Made by a program: the position numbers and the translations under genes
Assembly (NCBI RefSeq): GCF_008831285.2
Contig: NC_045138.2
Span: 310,001 to 374,000, forward strand
Length of the DNA: 64,000 bases
Direction: 5' to 3'
Source: Nymphaea colorata
Taxonomy: Eukaryota; Streptophyta; Magnoliopsida; Nymphaeales; Nymphaeaceae
The notes under the pieces: model-generated
The model's database searches: none
What the model was told of the DNA's origin: nothing
The model's input: only the letters and a program-made list of their open reading frames with translations
Shown here: positions 1 to 12,434 of the stretch, one piece after another
Layout of the letters: every line of letters begins with the position of its first letter
Position numbering within the stretch: position 1 is the first letter of the stretch

Positions 1-130
1 AAGTTTGCCTCTAACATATGGTTGCTTCTTTAGTACTCCATGCGTTTCAGTTGGGGACCCATACAGAGGTTGGAAGATGTCGCTTCAAAGTAATTAGCGC
101 TTGATTTTTTGCGCCTAGAGGTGTTGTGGA

Positions 131-155
131 TATATATATATATATATATATATAT
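131..155. repeat. (TA)n microsatellite in intron
   Basis: A pure TA run about 20 bases before the acceptor of the first visible polygalacturonase exon. It lies just upstream of the pyrimidine-containing stretch of the acceptor. Confidence 0.9.
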
Positions 156-175
156 TTCTGACTGCGTGATTGCAG

Positions 176-1759
176 GGGAGAATGGAACAATTGATGGTCA
201 GGGATTAATGTGGTGGGACCTGTGGTACAACAGGACGTTGGAGCACACAAGGGGACACCTCATAGAGTTCATCAACTCTCACAACATACTCATCTCCAAC
301 ATTACTCTTCTCAACTCTCCATTTTGGACTGTCCACCCTGTTTATTGCAGGTATACCTCTCTCTCTCTCTCTCTCTCTCTTTATATATATATATATGTCT
401 GTTTTTATTGCAGGTATACCTTTCTCTCTCTCATAGGGTTTCTGTTTTTTGCAGCAATGTGGTTGTCAAAGGTGTAACTATTCTGGCTCCACTTCACTCC
501 CCAAACACAGATGGTATAGACCCAGGTGTGATACATGGCATTCTTTGTTTTCTCCCTTTTTTTTAGCAAATGTTGCAGCTCGAATCAGCCTTGAATTGGA
601 ACCGGTGACAACCTGATTCGATTATGTGGTCACTTAGAGAGTGCCACCTGCCACTCTTTTTAACTATTTTTCAAAATATTTAGCACTTTCTTAGTTTTTG
701 AAACAATTTTCTTTTCTTTTTTTTTTTACAAATTGAATTTTATGTTCTCGACCGATTCGCAACAGATGCAGTTGAATCAGCAAATCAGCAATCCTACTCG
801 GAATTTGAATCCGATCGGTAATCAGATCTAAATTGGATCACTAATTGGTTATGTCCATTAATCCATTAATGACAAAGCCTCTTGGACATTCGAATGGATC
901 CACATTGACCCAGCTCAATCCAAACCTAGGTTCTCGGACATGTGAAATTCATATCTAAGCGCTAAAGTGTGGGTGACTCCAGCGCGGGTGTAGGTCTAAC
1001 ATCTGACTATTTGCTCTTTTTCGTTGAACCATTGTTATTTTTTAAACGTACATTTCACTGACACCTTTTATTGTTCATTTTTATGTCAAAGATTCAAGCA
1101 CTCATGTGTGCATAGAAGACTGTTACATTGAGAGTGGAGATGACCTGGTGGCTGTGAAGAGTGGCTGGGACCAGTATGGCATGGCCATGGCCCGGCCGAG
1201 CACCGACATTGTGGTCCGGCGGGTATCCGGCACAACGCCGACATGCTCCGGTGTTGGTATAGGAAGTGAAATGTCAGGCGGCATCTCGCAAGTGCAGGTA
1301 GAGGATATGCATGTCTGGAATTCAGCGGCCGGCATCCGGCTGAAGACTGACAAGGGTAGGGGAGGATACATTGCAAATGTGACCTTCACAAACATAACAA
1401 TGGAGAATGTGAAGGTGCCCATAAGGTTCAGCAGTGGCTCTAATGACCACCCAGATGAGGGGTGGGACCCCAAGGCACTGCCTACAGTGAGAGGGATTGT
1501 GATAAAGAATGTTAAGGGCTCTGGTGTGGGGAGGGCGCCACTCCTGGAGGGGCTTGAGGGGGCCATCTTTGAAGATATATGCATAGCTAATGTCAGTCTC
1601 CAAGGCATGGCACCAGGCAAGATGTCATGGCAATGTGATTTTGTTACTGGCTGGTCCAGTGATGTTCTACCAGCGCCATGCCCAAAACTTCAATCAAACA
1701 GCTCTTTACCCTGGTGCACGCGTATCGTTCAAGGAGCGACAGATCTCTGGGATACGTGA
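176..1759 (+). CDS. GH28 polygalacturonase-like protein, 3' part (5' exon off window)
   Basis: This is a cell-wall pectin-hydrolase family protein (glycoside hydrolase 28, secreted, right-handed beta-helix). The exons seen are 176-350, 455-525 and 1092-1759, joined in phase with acceptors at 175, 454 and 1091 and GT donors at 351 and 526. The first exon in view opens with NGTIDGQG, a typical second-exon start of plant GH28, so the signal peptide and the N-terminal part lie left of the window. The hallmark NTDGID motif ends exon 455-525. SGDDLVAVK (the second catalytic Asp pair) and a RLK version of the RIK substrate motif are in the last exon. The usual GHG motif reads CSG here, so the His position is Ser; from memory this is shared by a plant subgroup of putative exo-type enzymes. 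Several N-glycosylation sequons (NRT, NIT, NVT, NVS) fit secretion. The last intron (526-1091) holds only AT-rich DNA. Family assignment is firm; the substrate is unknown. Confidence 0.9.
341..433 (+). repeat. Duplicated splice-site cassette with CT and TA tracts
   Basis: The last bases of the exon ending at 350 plus its donor (TTATTGCAGGTATACC, 342-357) occur a second time at 405-420. The copies are separated by a (CT)n run (about 358-380) and a (TA)n run, and the second copy is followed by a shorter CT tract. The duplication places an extra CAG/GTATACC inside the intron, ahead of the acceptor at 454 that restores the reading frame. Confidence 0.85.
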
Positions 1760-2370
1760 AACATCAACGATGAGATTTTTACGTTGTCATTTGAATGTTT
1801 ATCACTCAATCGACTAACAGCAATGCACAGGCCATAAAGCAGAGTAGAGAGGTTCACACCTTTCAAGATTCTGAGGCTCTCACGGCTACCAATTTGCAGA
1901 CACTGAAGTTCTTTTTGAGTCATTTCTCTGGGAATTCACAGATATGCATTCATCAGCAATGGGTTCAGTCGTCGGATGATGAAAAAAGAACTCAAGTGCT
2001 CTTAGTATGGGGCTTGGCATGTTCATGCCCATGCTAGTATATTATGTTTAGTTCATGCGAGGCTTGTTTTGTGTGACTGCTGTAAAGGGGGAGAACCAAA
2101 TCAGTTGTTTCAAGCTCTAAGAGCCCCAGATCTTGTACTATAGAAACCAAGGAAGGGATCGGTTTCACAATTTTGGCAAACTTAGATGAGGAATGGTCCC
2201 CCTTCTTTCTTTTTTTTTGAGTAATGAATTTGGCTGTTGATTTGTCCTGTAATGTAGCATACCCTCCAGCACGAGTTGGGTATATCGCTTATTTGCAAAT
2301 GCCATGAAATGAATGGAGTACGAAGAGTTGAAACAGTCTTTGACACATTAAGATTAGTTAGCATGAGTTT

Positions 2371-2406
<36 letters not shown>

Positions 2407-2736
2407 ATGTCCAAATTGAAGTAGATATTTGCAGCAGCATGCTTTCAGAATCAAGAAGAAGCCCAGGGTTTCTGGATCCTTCTGATGCTAGACTTCTGAA
2501 CTCGATGATCTTCACTTAACATCCTAAAAATGCTGGGAGTTTATGAACTTGGACATTTGGCAAGTAGAGCACCACGGCGAGCTAATTTATATGGATATGG
2601 ATAAATGGTACCCACGAAAAGGTATTCTGCAGTACTCATTTTGCAAGAAAAACTGGCCAAATAAATTATGTAATACAGCAAAAGCCATTCACAAGAGTAG
2701 AAAATACAGAGCGACCATGGAAGATGGCAATCTTCT
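1760..2736. other. Intergenic space between two convergent genes
   Basis: Tail-to-tail interval between the polygalacturonase-like gene (plus) and psaN (minus). It should contain both 3' UTRs, but I could not fix either polyadenylation site. The only distinct structure is a (TC)n microsatellite at 2375-2405. No coding signal was recognised. Confidence 0.7.
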
Positions 2737-3984
2737 TCACCATTTCCAGAAGACATTCGAACCACACTTGTACTTGTCTTTGCCTTCACATTCCAATTCT
2801 ATGTCATCGCTCAAGAACTTGACTTTCTGCAAATACAAAGAGAAACGACTTGTGTTAGCAGTTAGTGACTGCACAAGTGAGCACGAACCACTTAATTAGA
2901 GTTTCATGAGCTCAAAGTTTGAAGACCAACCCCTTTCTTCGCCAAGTCCTGGCATCCAGTGAAGTTCTCCGGGAACTTGCATGTTCCGAATTCGACTGTG
3001 TATGCGCGCGCAAAGTTAGCGTTGCTGGTTGCCAGACGCTTCTTATCATTCAGTTCCTACAAGTTCACAGTAGATCAGTTCCAGCTATTCCGGACTAAAC
3101 ATTCCCTAATATTAAACAAAATACTTCAACTTCTTTTGGAGAGGCTTGTCTGCGGATATAACATAATGGGTATTTGGCATTAGTTGCAGAAACTATTTTA
3201 CTTTCTAAGATCTAAGAGATGCTCAATTTGCAGAATTGTTGTCTGCTGAGGGTCATGTCGTCAAACAACCATGCTGGCCAGCTCTTGAACAGAGAACTGC
3301 AATATTTTGAGGAAAACAAGCTCATGTAAATAAGCTCATGTGGATAACCTACGCTTTACTCAGCTTAACTTCAAGTAAAAATTAACACTTCGAAATCCAA
3401 AGTGCTGCCAGTGGCTTCAAATGAAAACGATGCCAGAGAATTCAATGATAAATAAATGGGCACTTTTCAAATGACCAGTGAATTACAGTAACCGATTATA
3501 GGTGAGTGCGATGAAAATAAGACGCAATGAAAAAACTATGATAAATAGATGGATGATTCTACACCTCAACAAAGAAGGGATAATGGCATTAATGAGAATA
3601 AATGTTAGCACATAGAATTGCCAATCACAGGGTAGAGTAACGGAATCTCTCTCTCTCTCTCTCGATCAGGGCAGATTATTTTACCTTGTTGGTCTTGCTC
3701 TTCTCAAGGTAGTCCTCGATGACGCCAGCGTTAGCAGATGAGGAGGAGACGGCAGCAGTGGTGAAGAGTGCTGCGGCCAGGCAGAGCATGGCAGCCCTCC
3801 TGCCCTGCTTCTCACCCTCCTCGCTCTGGACCTTTCCCTGCTGTGCCCTGATGCATGGAGAGATCTGCTTGGCGCCAGCTGCAACAGGCTGCATGGAGAC
3901 GACCTTCCAGTTGGCAGCGTCCGATGGGCTGCTGCCCGCGAGGGCATAGCTGCACGCCAGCACGCTGGAGTTCATGGCTGCCAT
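2737..3984 (-). CDS. PSAN: Photosystem I reaction centre subunit N, chloroplast precursor
   Basis: PsaN is a small lumenal subunit of photosystem I that helps plastocyanin dock. The gene has three exons on the minus strand: 3984-3685, 3056-2931 and 2826-2737 (100, 42 and 29 codons plus stop), giving 171 aa, the length I recall for Arabidopsis PsaN. The start gives MAAMNSSVLACSY, nearly the same as known precursors; an in-frame ATG 18 codons upstream gives no family match. The bipartite transit peptide ends in an Ala-rich hydrophobic stretch near residues 65-85, a lumen-targeting signal. The mature part starts around AGVIEDYLEKSKTNK and continues ELNDKKRLATS, then CKFPENFTGC, and ends GSNVFWKW. 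Introns are 628 and 104 nt with GT-AG borders; the first has a (GA)n run (sense strand) close to its donor. The gene looks intact. Confidence 0.97.
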
Positions 3985-4165
3985 GGCTGCTGCTGCTGCG
4001 GGGCTTGATTTCTGTGTGTGTACGCGTGCTGCACACACGTGCTGTGTAGTGAAATATGAAACAGGAGCAGAGGGAAAGAGCCCGTAGTTTTGATGAGAAA
4101 TAGGGGGAGAAGGGGAGAGTGCGTTGATGATGATAAGGTGTGTGGTGGCATGTGGATAAGGCGTG
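3985..4165 (-). promoter_or_regulatory. psaN upstream region with G-box and two I-boxes
   Basis: A perfect G-box (CACGTG, 4036-4041) lies about 50 bases upstream of the psaN start codon. Two GATAAG I-box motifs (4132-4137 and 4155-4160, written on the plus strand) lie farther out. G-box plus I-box is the classic arrangement in light-responsive plant promoters and fits a photosynthesis gene. I see no clear TATA box here. A pyrimidine-rich stretch (sense strand) around 4052-4080 could be an initiator, as described for TATA-less photosystem genes. The transcription start is not visible, so the G-box could be in the 5' UTR. Confidence 0.5.
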
Positions 4166-4199
4166 ATTTCCTCACTCCTTGTAGTGGCTAGAAATTGGC

Positions 4200-5785
4200 T
4201 AGGGATTCTCTTGGTTGGCCCACCGCAGATTTTGGAAGGTAAGGATCACAGTTATGTTGGTAGATGGTTCAGATTGATATCATCTAAATGAGTGTCACAC
4301 AAATCTATTTTTGAATCGAAACAATCAATCCCAATGGATTTGGTTATGGATTGGTAAAACTACTAAATTATTCAGTTTTGAAGACAATAAATGAAAATAA
4401 TTAATTAATTTAGAATAGGAAAGCTTTTGAAAATATTTAAATCAGCCAGTGAATAGGTTTGCCACCAATTAGATTGGAATTGGCCAATTCGGGAAGCCCG
4501 ATTGATTTTGGTGCAGCCAAAATGTGATGATCTGCATCCTTTAATATGGGAAGATATCATAGAGAGCAGGGCTTGATTACTACTAATATGGGAAGATTAA
4601 GATCGACGGGGATGCAGTTATAGTCGAACTCAATGAAGCACCATATTTAGTTTTATAAACTCTTTTTAGATTTATGCATCCTCGCAACTTTTGCAATTCC
4701 CCGAGGAAACATGGGGTGATTTAGCTTAAAGAACTCAAAAACAGATGTACTAGTATCTCCATGTGAGATACCCACTCTAGGTGAGTGGAAATAGTGCCTA
4801 CTGCCTAGGTGAGAGCCGAAACCCTCCCCCACTTCTCCCTCGTAGTAGGTGAGAGCAAAGCCCTCCCCCACTTCTCCCTCGAGTATGAGGCTGAAGTGTA
4901 CCATTATTTGGTTCCACCCTAGACAAGTACATCTATGTGAGATACCCAAAGTTTGGGTAAGCAGCAGGAGTACCCACTACCCACACGAGTGGCTCCTTTT
5001 CTCCCTCCACCGTAGAGGGGCTGTGTCAGGGCCTAGTATAGAGACATCATACCGTTCCATGGTATTCTTGGCCTAAGAGTGTAACACTCACAAAAATCAA
5101 ACTAACAATGCAGGATTTCATTAGAGCCAGTCTGACCAACTATGCTATGCCATTTGGGCCGATGTGAGATATGTCCGTTGGATGCATTGGCATGTGATCT
5201 TTGTAGGGGAAAGCAATGTTGCACTTAGTACTCATCTATACAACGGTTGGTAGCTAGGGCCCTATTGAAAATCCTATTTCAAAAACTGCCGAAAAGATTA
5301 TAAGAAAACAGAGAGTATTCAGTTATCACCGAACTAACAGTAATATCTTACAATACAGATGACAACTGCGATCAAGCATATATTCATGTCCAAAATATTA
5401 AATCCCCTCATCAATTGCTTTAAGTTCTTTCCCAGCATAAATACCTATGAGGACGGGAGACACACACAGATACACGCATGCAATAGCACATGAATTCTAG
5501 GGGATGGACTCGGTTGAAAACATTAGTTTATTGACTTTATTTATGTCTGAACACTTTGAAATATAACACAAATATATACAGAGATATTAGTGTACAGATA
5601 AAAATGGTTTCTTGTCGGCCATAATAATATTATATCATGATGGGCCAAAGTAAGGTTACAAGTTACAACGGTTTGTATGCTTCAGTATAATGTAAGTCTC
5701 AATCTATATACCAGATGCAGAGAATCTTATTTCCAGGAGTGGCTTGGCTGGAAAAAACGTGTAGTTTATATTGCCAACCATGAAA
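4200..5785. other. Intergenic region, psaN 5' side to methionyl-tRNA synthetase 3' side
   Basis: No gene is recognised. It is AT-rich except for a CT-rich patch at about 4740-5010, which contains the tandem repeat listed separately and two further copies of a GTGAGATACCCA phrase (about 4762 and 4936). The 3' UTR of the synthetase gene must lie at the right end. Confidence 0.65.
4807..4886. repeat. Two-copy 40-bp tandem repeat
   Basis: Two adjacent copies of a unit beginning AGGTGAGAGC and containing CCCTCCCCCACTTCTCCCTC, starting at 4807 and 4847. They differ at only a few bases. Confidence 0.85.
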
Positions 5786-8503
5786 CTACCTAATTGTGCC
5801 ACAACGAATGGATGAAACTTTACATACGCCACCTGATGTGGTGAATGGCACATCCTTGTAATATGCCACAAGATCTTCTCCTGTTCTTAGGTCGACTTGC
5901 ACTGTCTCCCAGATCTTCTTCTTTGGGTTCAGTACATCATCTGGGTCGCCTGTGAACCCAGGGAATGTCACCCTCTCACCAAGACAAGCAGCCTCTGGTG
6001 GATCTACCAACTCGACCTGTAAAACAAGATCGTCATTTCATTAGCATCTTCAAGGGAAGATCAACGAAAGTGAACAGGATACCAAAAGCAGAGAGAGAGA
6101 GAGAGGTTTTTGTTTTCTCTCATCAAACTTATCCTTACTGTGGAATGATCATCACTGGAGGCTGCAAGAACCATGGCATGTGACTTGATGCCCCTCATCG
6201 TTGCAGGCTTCAGGTTGCAAAGAACGCAAACTTTGCGATTCTACATATTGATGCAACAAAAAGCTTTCAGAGCTTCATGATTTCAAATGCACCACAAGGA
6301 TTCTAAAATCTAACAAATAGAGACTTGTTGCTAATGTATCACTAGTTACACAAGCAGCCAACTAAGTTAATGAAAGGATTGGACTTCAAAGGCTTGAAAC
6401 TTATCCAACTTTAGTCAAAGTTCTGACTTGTCTCCTATGTGCATCCATCAATGCAGATGTTTCGACATAACCACCAATGCATTCTGTTAATTCAGCACAT
6501 TCTTGACTTCTTTTTTATTCACTATTAGTCAAAATCTGCATTATACACAAATCTACAGCAAAAAAGGGAAAAAAAAAAAAACCAAGTGGCAGGTTGGGAT
6601 ACGGTTCAGGGATTTTGGTTGCTATCATGCTATGGTTGCACCAAACCTCAACCAAATCACACTCCGAATATGTTTAGATTATCTGGATCCAGATCAGTTA
6701 GATTCCTAATCAGTGGAACTAAAAGAAACCATGCCATGTCAGCTAAATTATGATGTTGACTCAAAATAATGAAAAGATTCATGCCATTGAGTCATACTAG
6801 TTAGTGTAAGCAACACTCTGGCACAAGTCCATAAAGAGTAAGTAGCACCTGCATATCCTTCAGAGGGATGTACTTGACAAGGCCGCTAACAACAGTTCGG
6901 GGAGATGCTTCGCCTACATCTATCTCCTCAACATACAATGAATCAGCATCTGGATGCTTCTGAACCTTAGTGATAAGACCAACACGGATATCAAGTTGTG
7001 TAATAGAAACATCAGGTTCTTTGGCTTTTACTTTTGATGCAGGCTTTGTTGATTTCTTATTGATAGCTGACTCCTCTGCTCAAACAAATCAATAAGAAAA
7101 TAAAGAATAAACACACCAACCAAACTACAGTAAAGTGGCCTCCTGACAAATTAGTTATATGGCAAACTGAAAGGAGCAAAAGAAAATGGGAAACCACAAT
7201 TGGCATCCTTAGCACCAATAAAGGCTCTAACATAACAGAAAACAAAGTAAATCAGAAGAGCCAGTGATAAATGTCCATAGAAGACCATTACCTGAAATAG
7301 TTGTTTCCTGCAGCAGTTTAGCAGCTTTCTGTGCTTCAGATTCTGCTTTTGCAATCCTATCAGCCTGACTTCCAGCAAACTTCTGCCTGTATTTATCTAC
7401 TTCCTCATCTTTCTGAATGGAGAATTCACTTTTTAGGGCTTATAATTGCAGCTCCTTGATAAGTAGCAAAACAAAAACTCACAACCATTTCATGAAAATG
7501 AAATGGGAAGCATATTACAAAAATTCAGAGAACGCAAGACACATTACCATTTCAACAAATAATGGCTCTGGTTGCCCTATCTTGTGGCCAGCAGGAAGAA
7601 TGTCCCAAGGCTGCCTAGCCCTGCCTATATCTCCTTTCTCATCACAAAATGACAGTGCCTCAAAAGGTAAATTGAGTTGTTGTAGTACCTAGACATGTCA
7701 ATAACAGAGGAAAAAAGGTTGAACTGAGCAAAAAAAGAACCAATCAGAAACCAAACTATCTAATAGCAGTATCAGGTAAGAAATGTAAGAAATTAACATC
7801 CCAAAACCTAAACAACTTCCAGCATTACCTTAAAGCTGAAGGAGGGCATGAAAGGTTCTAACAGAGATGCCAATAAATGGACCACTCCAACTGATGTCTT
7901 CATTATAATAGAACAGGAAGCATTGTCCTCCTTATGTAGCTTCCAAAATTGACTCTCCTATATCATGCATAAAGTAACAGGAAAAGTATCAAGTAGAGAA
8001 CCTCAAAAAACATAACATTAGATACCATGGTGTTTATAAAAGATAGGCATCTTACTTGCAGGTACACATTCCCTTCTCCAGAAATTGCCATTGCTATTTT
8101 CAGCCCTTGTTTCAGTTTAACCTAACCCAAAAAACATGAGAATGAAATTCCCAAGCCTTAAGAATAGGAACAAGATTCCCACCAAGCCAAAAGGAAATTA
8201 AAGAAAAAGAAAAAAATTAGCACTCCAGTATCACCTTCTCCATAGCTTCCACATACTGTTCAACTAAGTTACCAACAGTATCTCCAAATCTTTTTGTCAG
8301 AATATGTGAGTCTGCATCAGGTGCATCTGGAACTATGGATCCATATCCTTCTCCTGCATTAAAGCCATATGTTTGCCTTTCACTTTTTCAATTTATAGAT
8401 TAATTTTAGTTTTTTATAAGCTTTGGATGAGGGTTTATAAATTTTATGGATGCATTTTGAATGTTGAACAAGGCTAGTAGCAACGATGCACACACACACA
8501 CAC

Positions 8504-8542
<39 letters not shown>

Positions 8543-9452
8543 CATTGTGTTGGCATATTCAAATTATGATCACCTTTGCTCTTTGAAATTCTATAGGTGA
8601 TTCCATCCCTATATCACTATATGTGTGGGTTTGTGACTAATCTTGTGTTATTTAAGGATATCCCAGCATATGCCAATGAACTGCAAAACGTGCGGCTAAT
8701 AGCATGAGTCAATCTAATAATGAAGTGATAAAAATGCTCAGAGCATGTCATTTTCAGCACCATCCTAACACAAGAAACATGATATTGAGGCAATGAACTT
8801 CGGAAGTGTAAGTGTGACACATGAACATAATATTGGTCCTGCTCCCTTTGCCTCAGGAAATACTCTTTCCAAACAAGGAACTAGGAAGCATGTTTCATAC
8901 CTATATCTGAAAGTTGCTAAAAACCAAAGGTACCAGAGAAGCTTGGCTCTTCTTTTTTCTCTTTTTCCTTTTTCTTTTTTTTCCCCTGCTGACAAGGAAC
9001 TCTTCAAAAGCTCAGAGCACTTATGAAGCTTGCTGGGGGTTAGGGCCCCAAGAGTCTGAGCTAATAACTAAATCAACTGTTCATACATTTGGCAGGATGT
9101 TGAACTTATTTTACTTGGATGCAACATCTTCATGGTTTCACTGAATATATATATTATGGTGCTAAATGATTGAGTTGGCTAGAACTGACCTCAAAGAATA
9201 AAAAAAAAAAAAAAACCACTGGGTCATATTTCGCATGCTGTTTTCCTATTTTCATGAAGTCAACTCAAAGATGAAATTTTAGATATTTTAAACTTTATAA
9301 TACTCATTTCGAGGTTGAATCCTCTGGGATGTTAAGATACAATTAGGCCTCTGAAGTGTCTCTCTATTCATGTCCTCTCTCCCCACCCCCAACACACAAA
9401 CACACATTGCTTGCATGTGCAAAAACACAACCATATGTATACATGCCTTCAA

Positions 9453-9488
<36 letters not shown>

Positions 9489-12402
9489 ATGCATACATAA
9501 ATGTTATGCACAAACACATGTAAGTTCATCAGGCATACATATATATATATATCTCCCATGCATACATAAATGTTATGCACAAACACATGTAAGTTCATCA
9601 GGCATACAATGATTGGCAACCCTGTGTTGATTCACAGCAAATATGACCCAAACTCAAAATCCTGCTGCAGATTATGAATGATACTGGAACCAAACATGAT
9701 CTAACACATTTTGTCCCCACCGAGGTCATCATTCTGTCTAAACTCACATGAAATAGTTTTATCCTAACCGACCAAACAGAGCCTTCACAGTGAAGTGCAC
9801 AGAAGCTAGCTGGAGAAATCTACATGGTTAGGGCCAATAACTGTCATTGACTGAAGGCCACTAGGCTACTAACAGAACTTGTACCAACCTGAAGGTTTGG
9901 CAATGAAGCTCAAGACTCGATGAATGAAGTTTCCCAAATTCTTCAAAAGCTCGCTGTTCTGTTTCGCCTGCAAATCTTTCCATGTAAACAGGGTATCTGA
10001 CACCTAGCAGATGCAATATTAGTATGTTAGTCTATATGAACAAAGTTATGAAATCATGATTTTAGGAACAGCGAAAGTAACAGTGAAACTTCTTTTAGTA
10101 TTGAATACCTCAGGCCGATTAGTTAGCAAGTAATAGCGCCATACTTCAACAGGAATATTTGTACTTTTTGCATCATTTCCAAAAACACCCATACCCTTAC
10201 TTTTGGAAAATTTCCCTGCAGAAAGTTTTGATGAAAATAACAAATAGGTCAACCAGCAGAATGCGAGACATAAAATTTACAATCTCTCTCTTTCGGATAA
10301 TTGAGTTTCCTACTCAGTAACTAATGTAACTAAACATCCGCCAAAATTGGAAAGAAACTAAGGTAACTAAACAAAGTAGAAAACAGACAAGTCAATATTG
10401 AAGTGACGCGCAGATAAAAAACTCATGCTCCCATCCATTCCTAGGAGACAGACCCACCAAGAACTTGAAGGATCTGATATGAATTCAGTAGGCCAGCCTT
10501 CACAAAGGGCTGTAGGAGTTCTAGCAATAACTTGTAGGTAAGTCCTAATACATGAATGACCTATTGATATACATACTCAACTGTCGTGTAGATAATTAAG
10601 AGCCAAATGTTACATTTTAGGCACTGAAGTTTGCAATGACTGCAAATTATAAGACTTAGATAGTAAACCTGCTTCATAATTCAAATACTCTGTTACACTG
10701 ATTGTCTTCATCAATGTCCAGCGCTCTCCAGTCCCTAGAAGTGTTGAAGGAAACATGACCTGAAACACATATATTTAAAGGAAATTGCAGAAATAAGTCC
10801 ACACATACAAGAAAAATGGTATGCAAACCCTGACAACCTTCACAAGTTAACTTCGATAAACCTATAGTTGGGTCACTTAGCATACCTATTTCTGCATAAG
10901 ATCCTAAGTCACACAAGTGCAGGCTGTGGGTGCAGATGTTGGCATGGGTGTGCCTTTTTTAAAAAAAATGGCAATTCCATGTGACTTGAATGGATCAGAC
11001 ACTACAACCAACATATGTACAACTGTGTCATATATGGGTACAATCATAGACAAAACAATGAATAACTGCATGCTTGCTTCTTGTGCACAACTGCATGCTT
11101 GCTTCTTGTGTACAACTGCATGCTTGCTTCTTGTGCACATTCAGAATGAATAATCTAAAGCACCAACAGCATAAACTGTTTTATCTTGACATTTGACAAG
11201 TGCCGGATCCTTATAATCATATGCATCAAGATTCAAATAGTAAGCTTGGATCTATTCATCTATATAATCAATGAGAAAGCCACTAAAACACACACACATA
11301 CAAACAAAGGTGATAAATACAGGGGAAACAAAAGCAAACAAGTTCATAAAACAAAGTAGTTGAACATAAGTTGGGGACTGTAGTTTTGCAGTGTGTCAAA
11401 AGTTGGACAATGAGCATTTCTCAGTAATGCACGGTTGCCCAATTTATTGATCCTGCCTTAGGAGAAAGCTGCTAAGATAAATACAAAAGAAGATCCAGTG
11501 CAAGGAAATAATTTTGGAGAAGTCTTAACATAAGCTCCAATTCACAAAATTTATAAAGCAACTAAATTCTACTTTGGTTCTTTCCTTGGCTTGCTTCAGC
11601 AGATTTCCACATCTGTGGCGGCAGATCTGGAATTATTTCAATGGCCACCAATGATGCTTCGTAGCCCAGAAATGCTTATAATCAGCCAATAGATTATTTC
11701 ATTAGCCAGTGTCCAAGTATGATGTGGGTCTGCTAGCCTAGTTTTCATCACTTACAAAATGATGATGATGCTTGCTGCTAAAAGTGACATCTGGGAGCCA
11801 CTCTGCAACAGATTTTTGAAGGCAGAAGTGAAACCTTGAAAAAGTTACCACAAGACCATGAACACTTGACTTAAAATACAATGTTTCAAATGATGTCAAA
11901 CATTTTTCAGTTTTCACTTAAGGAAACATGTAAGGCACTTACAGGAAAATAAAAATGGATATGAGCAACAGAAAGAAAAGCATAAACCTAACTGCAACAT
12001 CCTGTAGTGGACATAATTTTCTTCAATTAAAAATATCATCACACTTTATCAAATTCTCATCAAAACAATTTTGTTCAATGAACTCACTGTGTGAAAAGGC
12101 ACATTGTCTTTGCCCATGAACTGAAACAACTCCACGTTTTCAGGATTCTTCCACCACTTCTCCCATTCTGAAGCATAGCATGCTGTTATTGATATATATC
12201 CAATAGGAGCATCGAACCACACATAGAATACCTGAACAGTAAGTTGTGTGAGTCCAAAAGAAAAGTGCTGAACCTTCCAATGGTGCACAAGAATGCAAAT
12301 TACTTGATTAAGACTCTTTTCAAACCAAAAAAAAAAAACAAAAACGATTAACCTTTACTCATGCATAAACATGAACATGAAACATGCACGTGCACATTCT
12401 CA

Positions 12403-12434
<32 letters not shown>

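Noticed and set aside
11064-11138. Regularly spaced repeats as a CRISPR array
   Set aside because: Units are directly abutting with no spacers, and lie inside a plant intron. It is a minisatellite.
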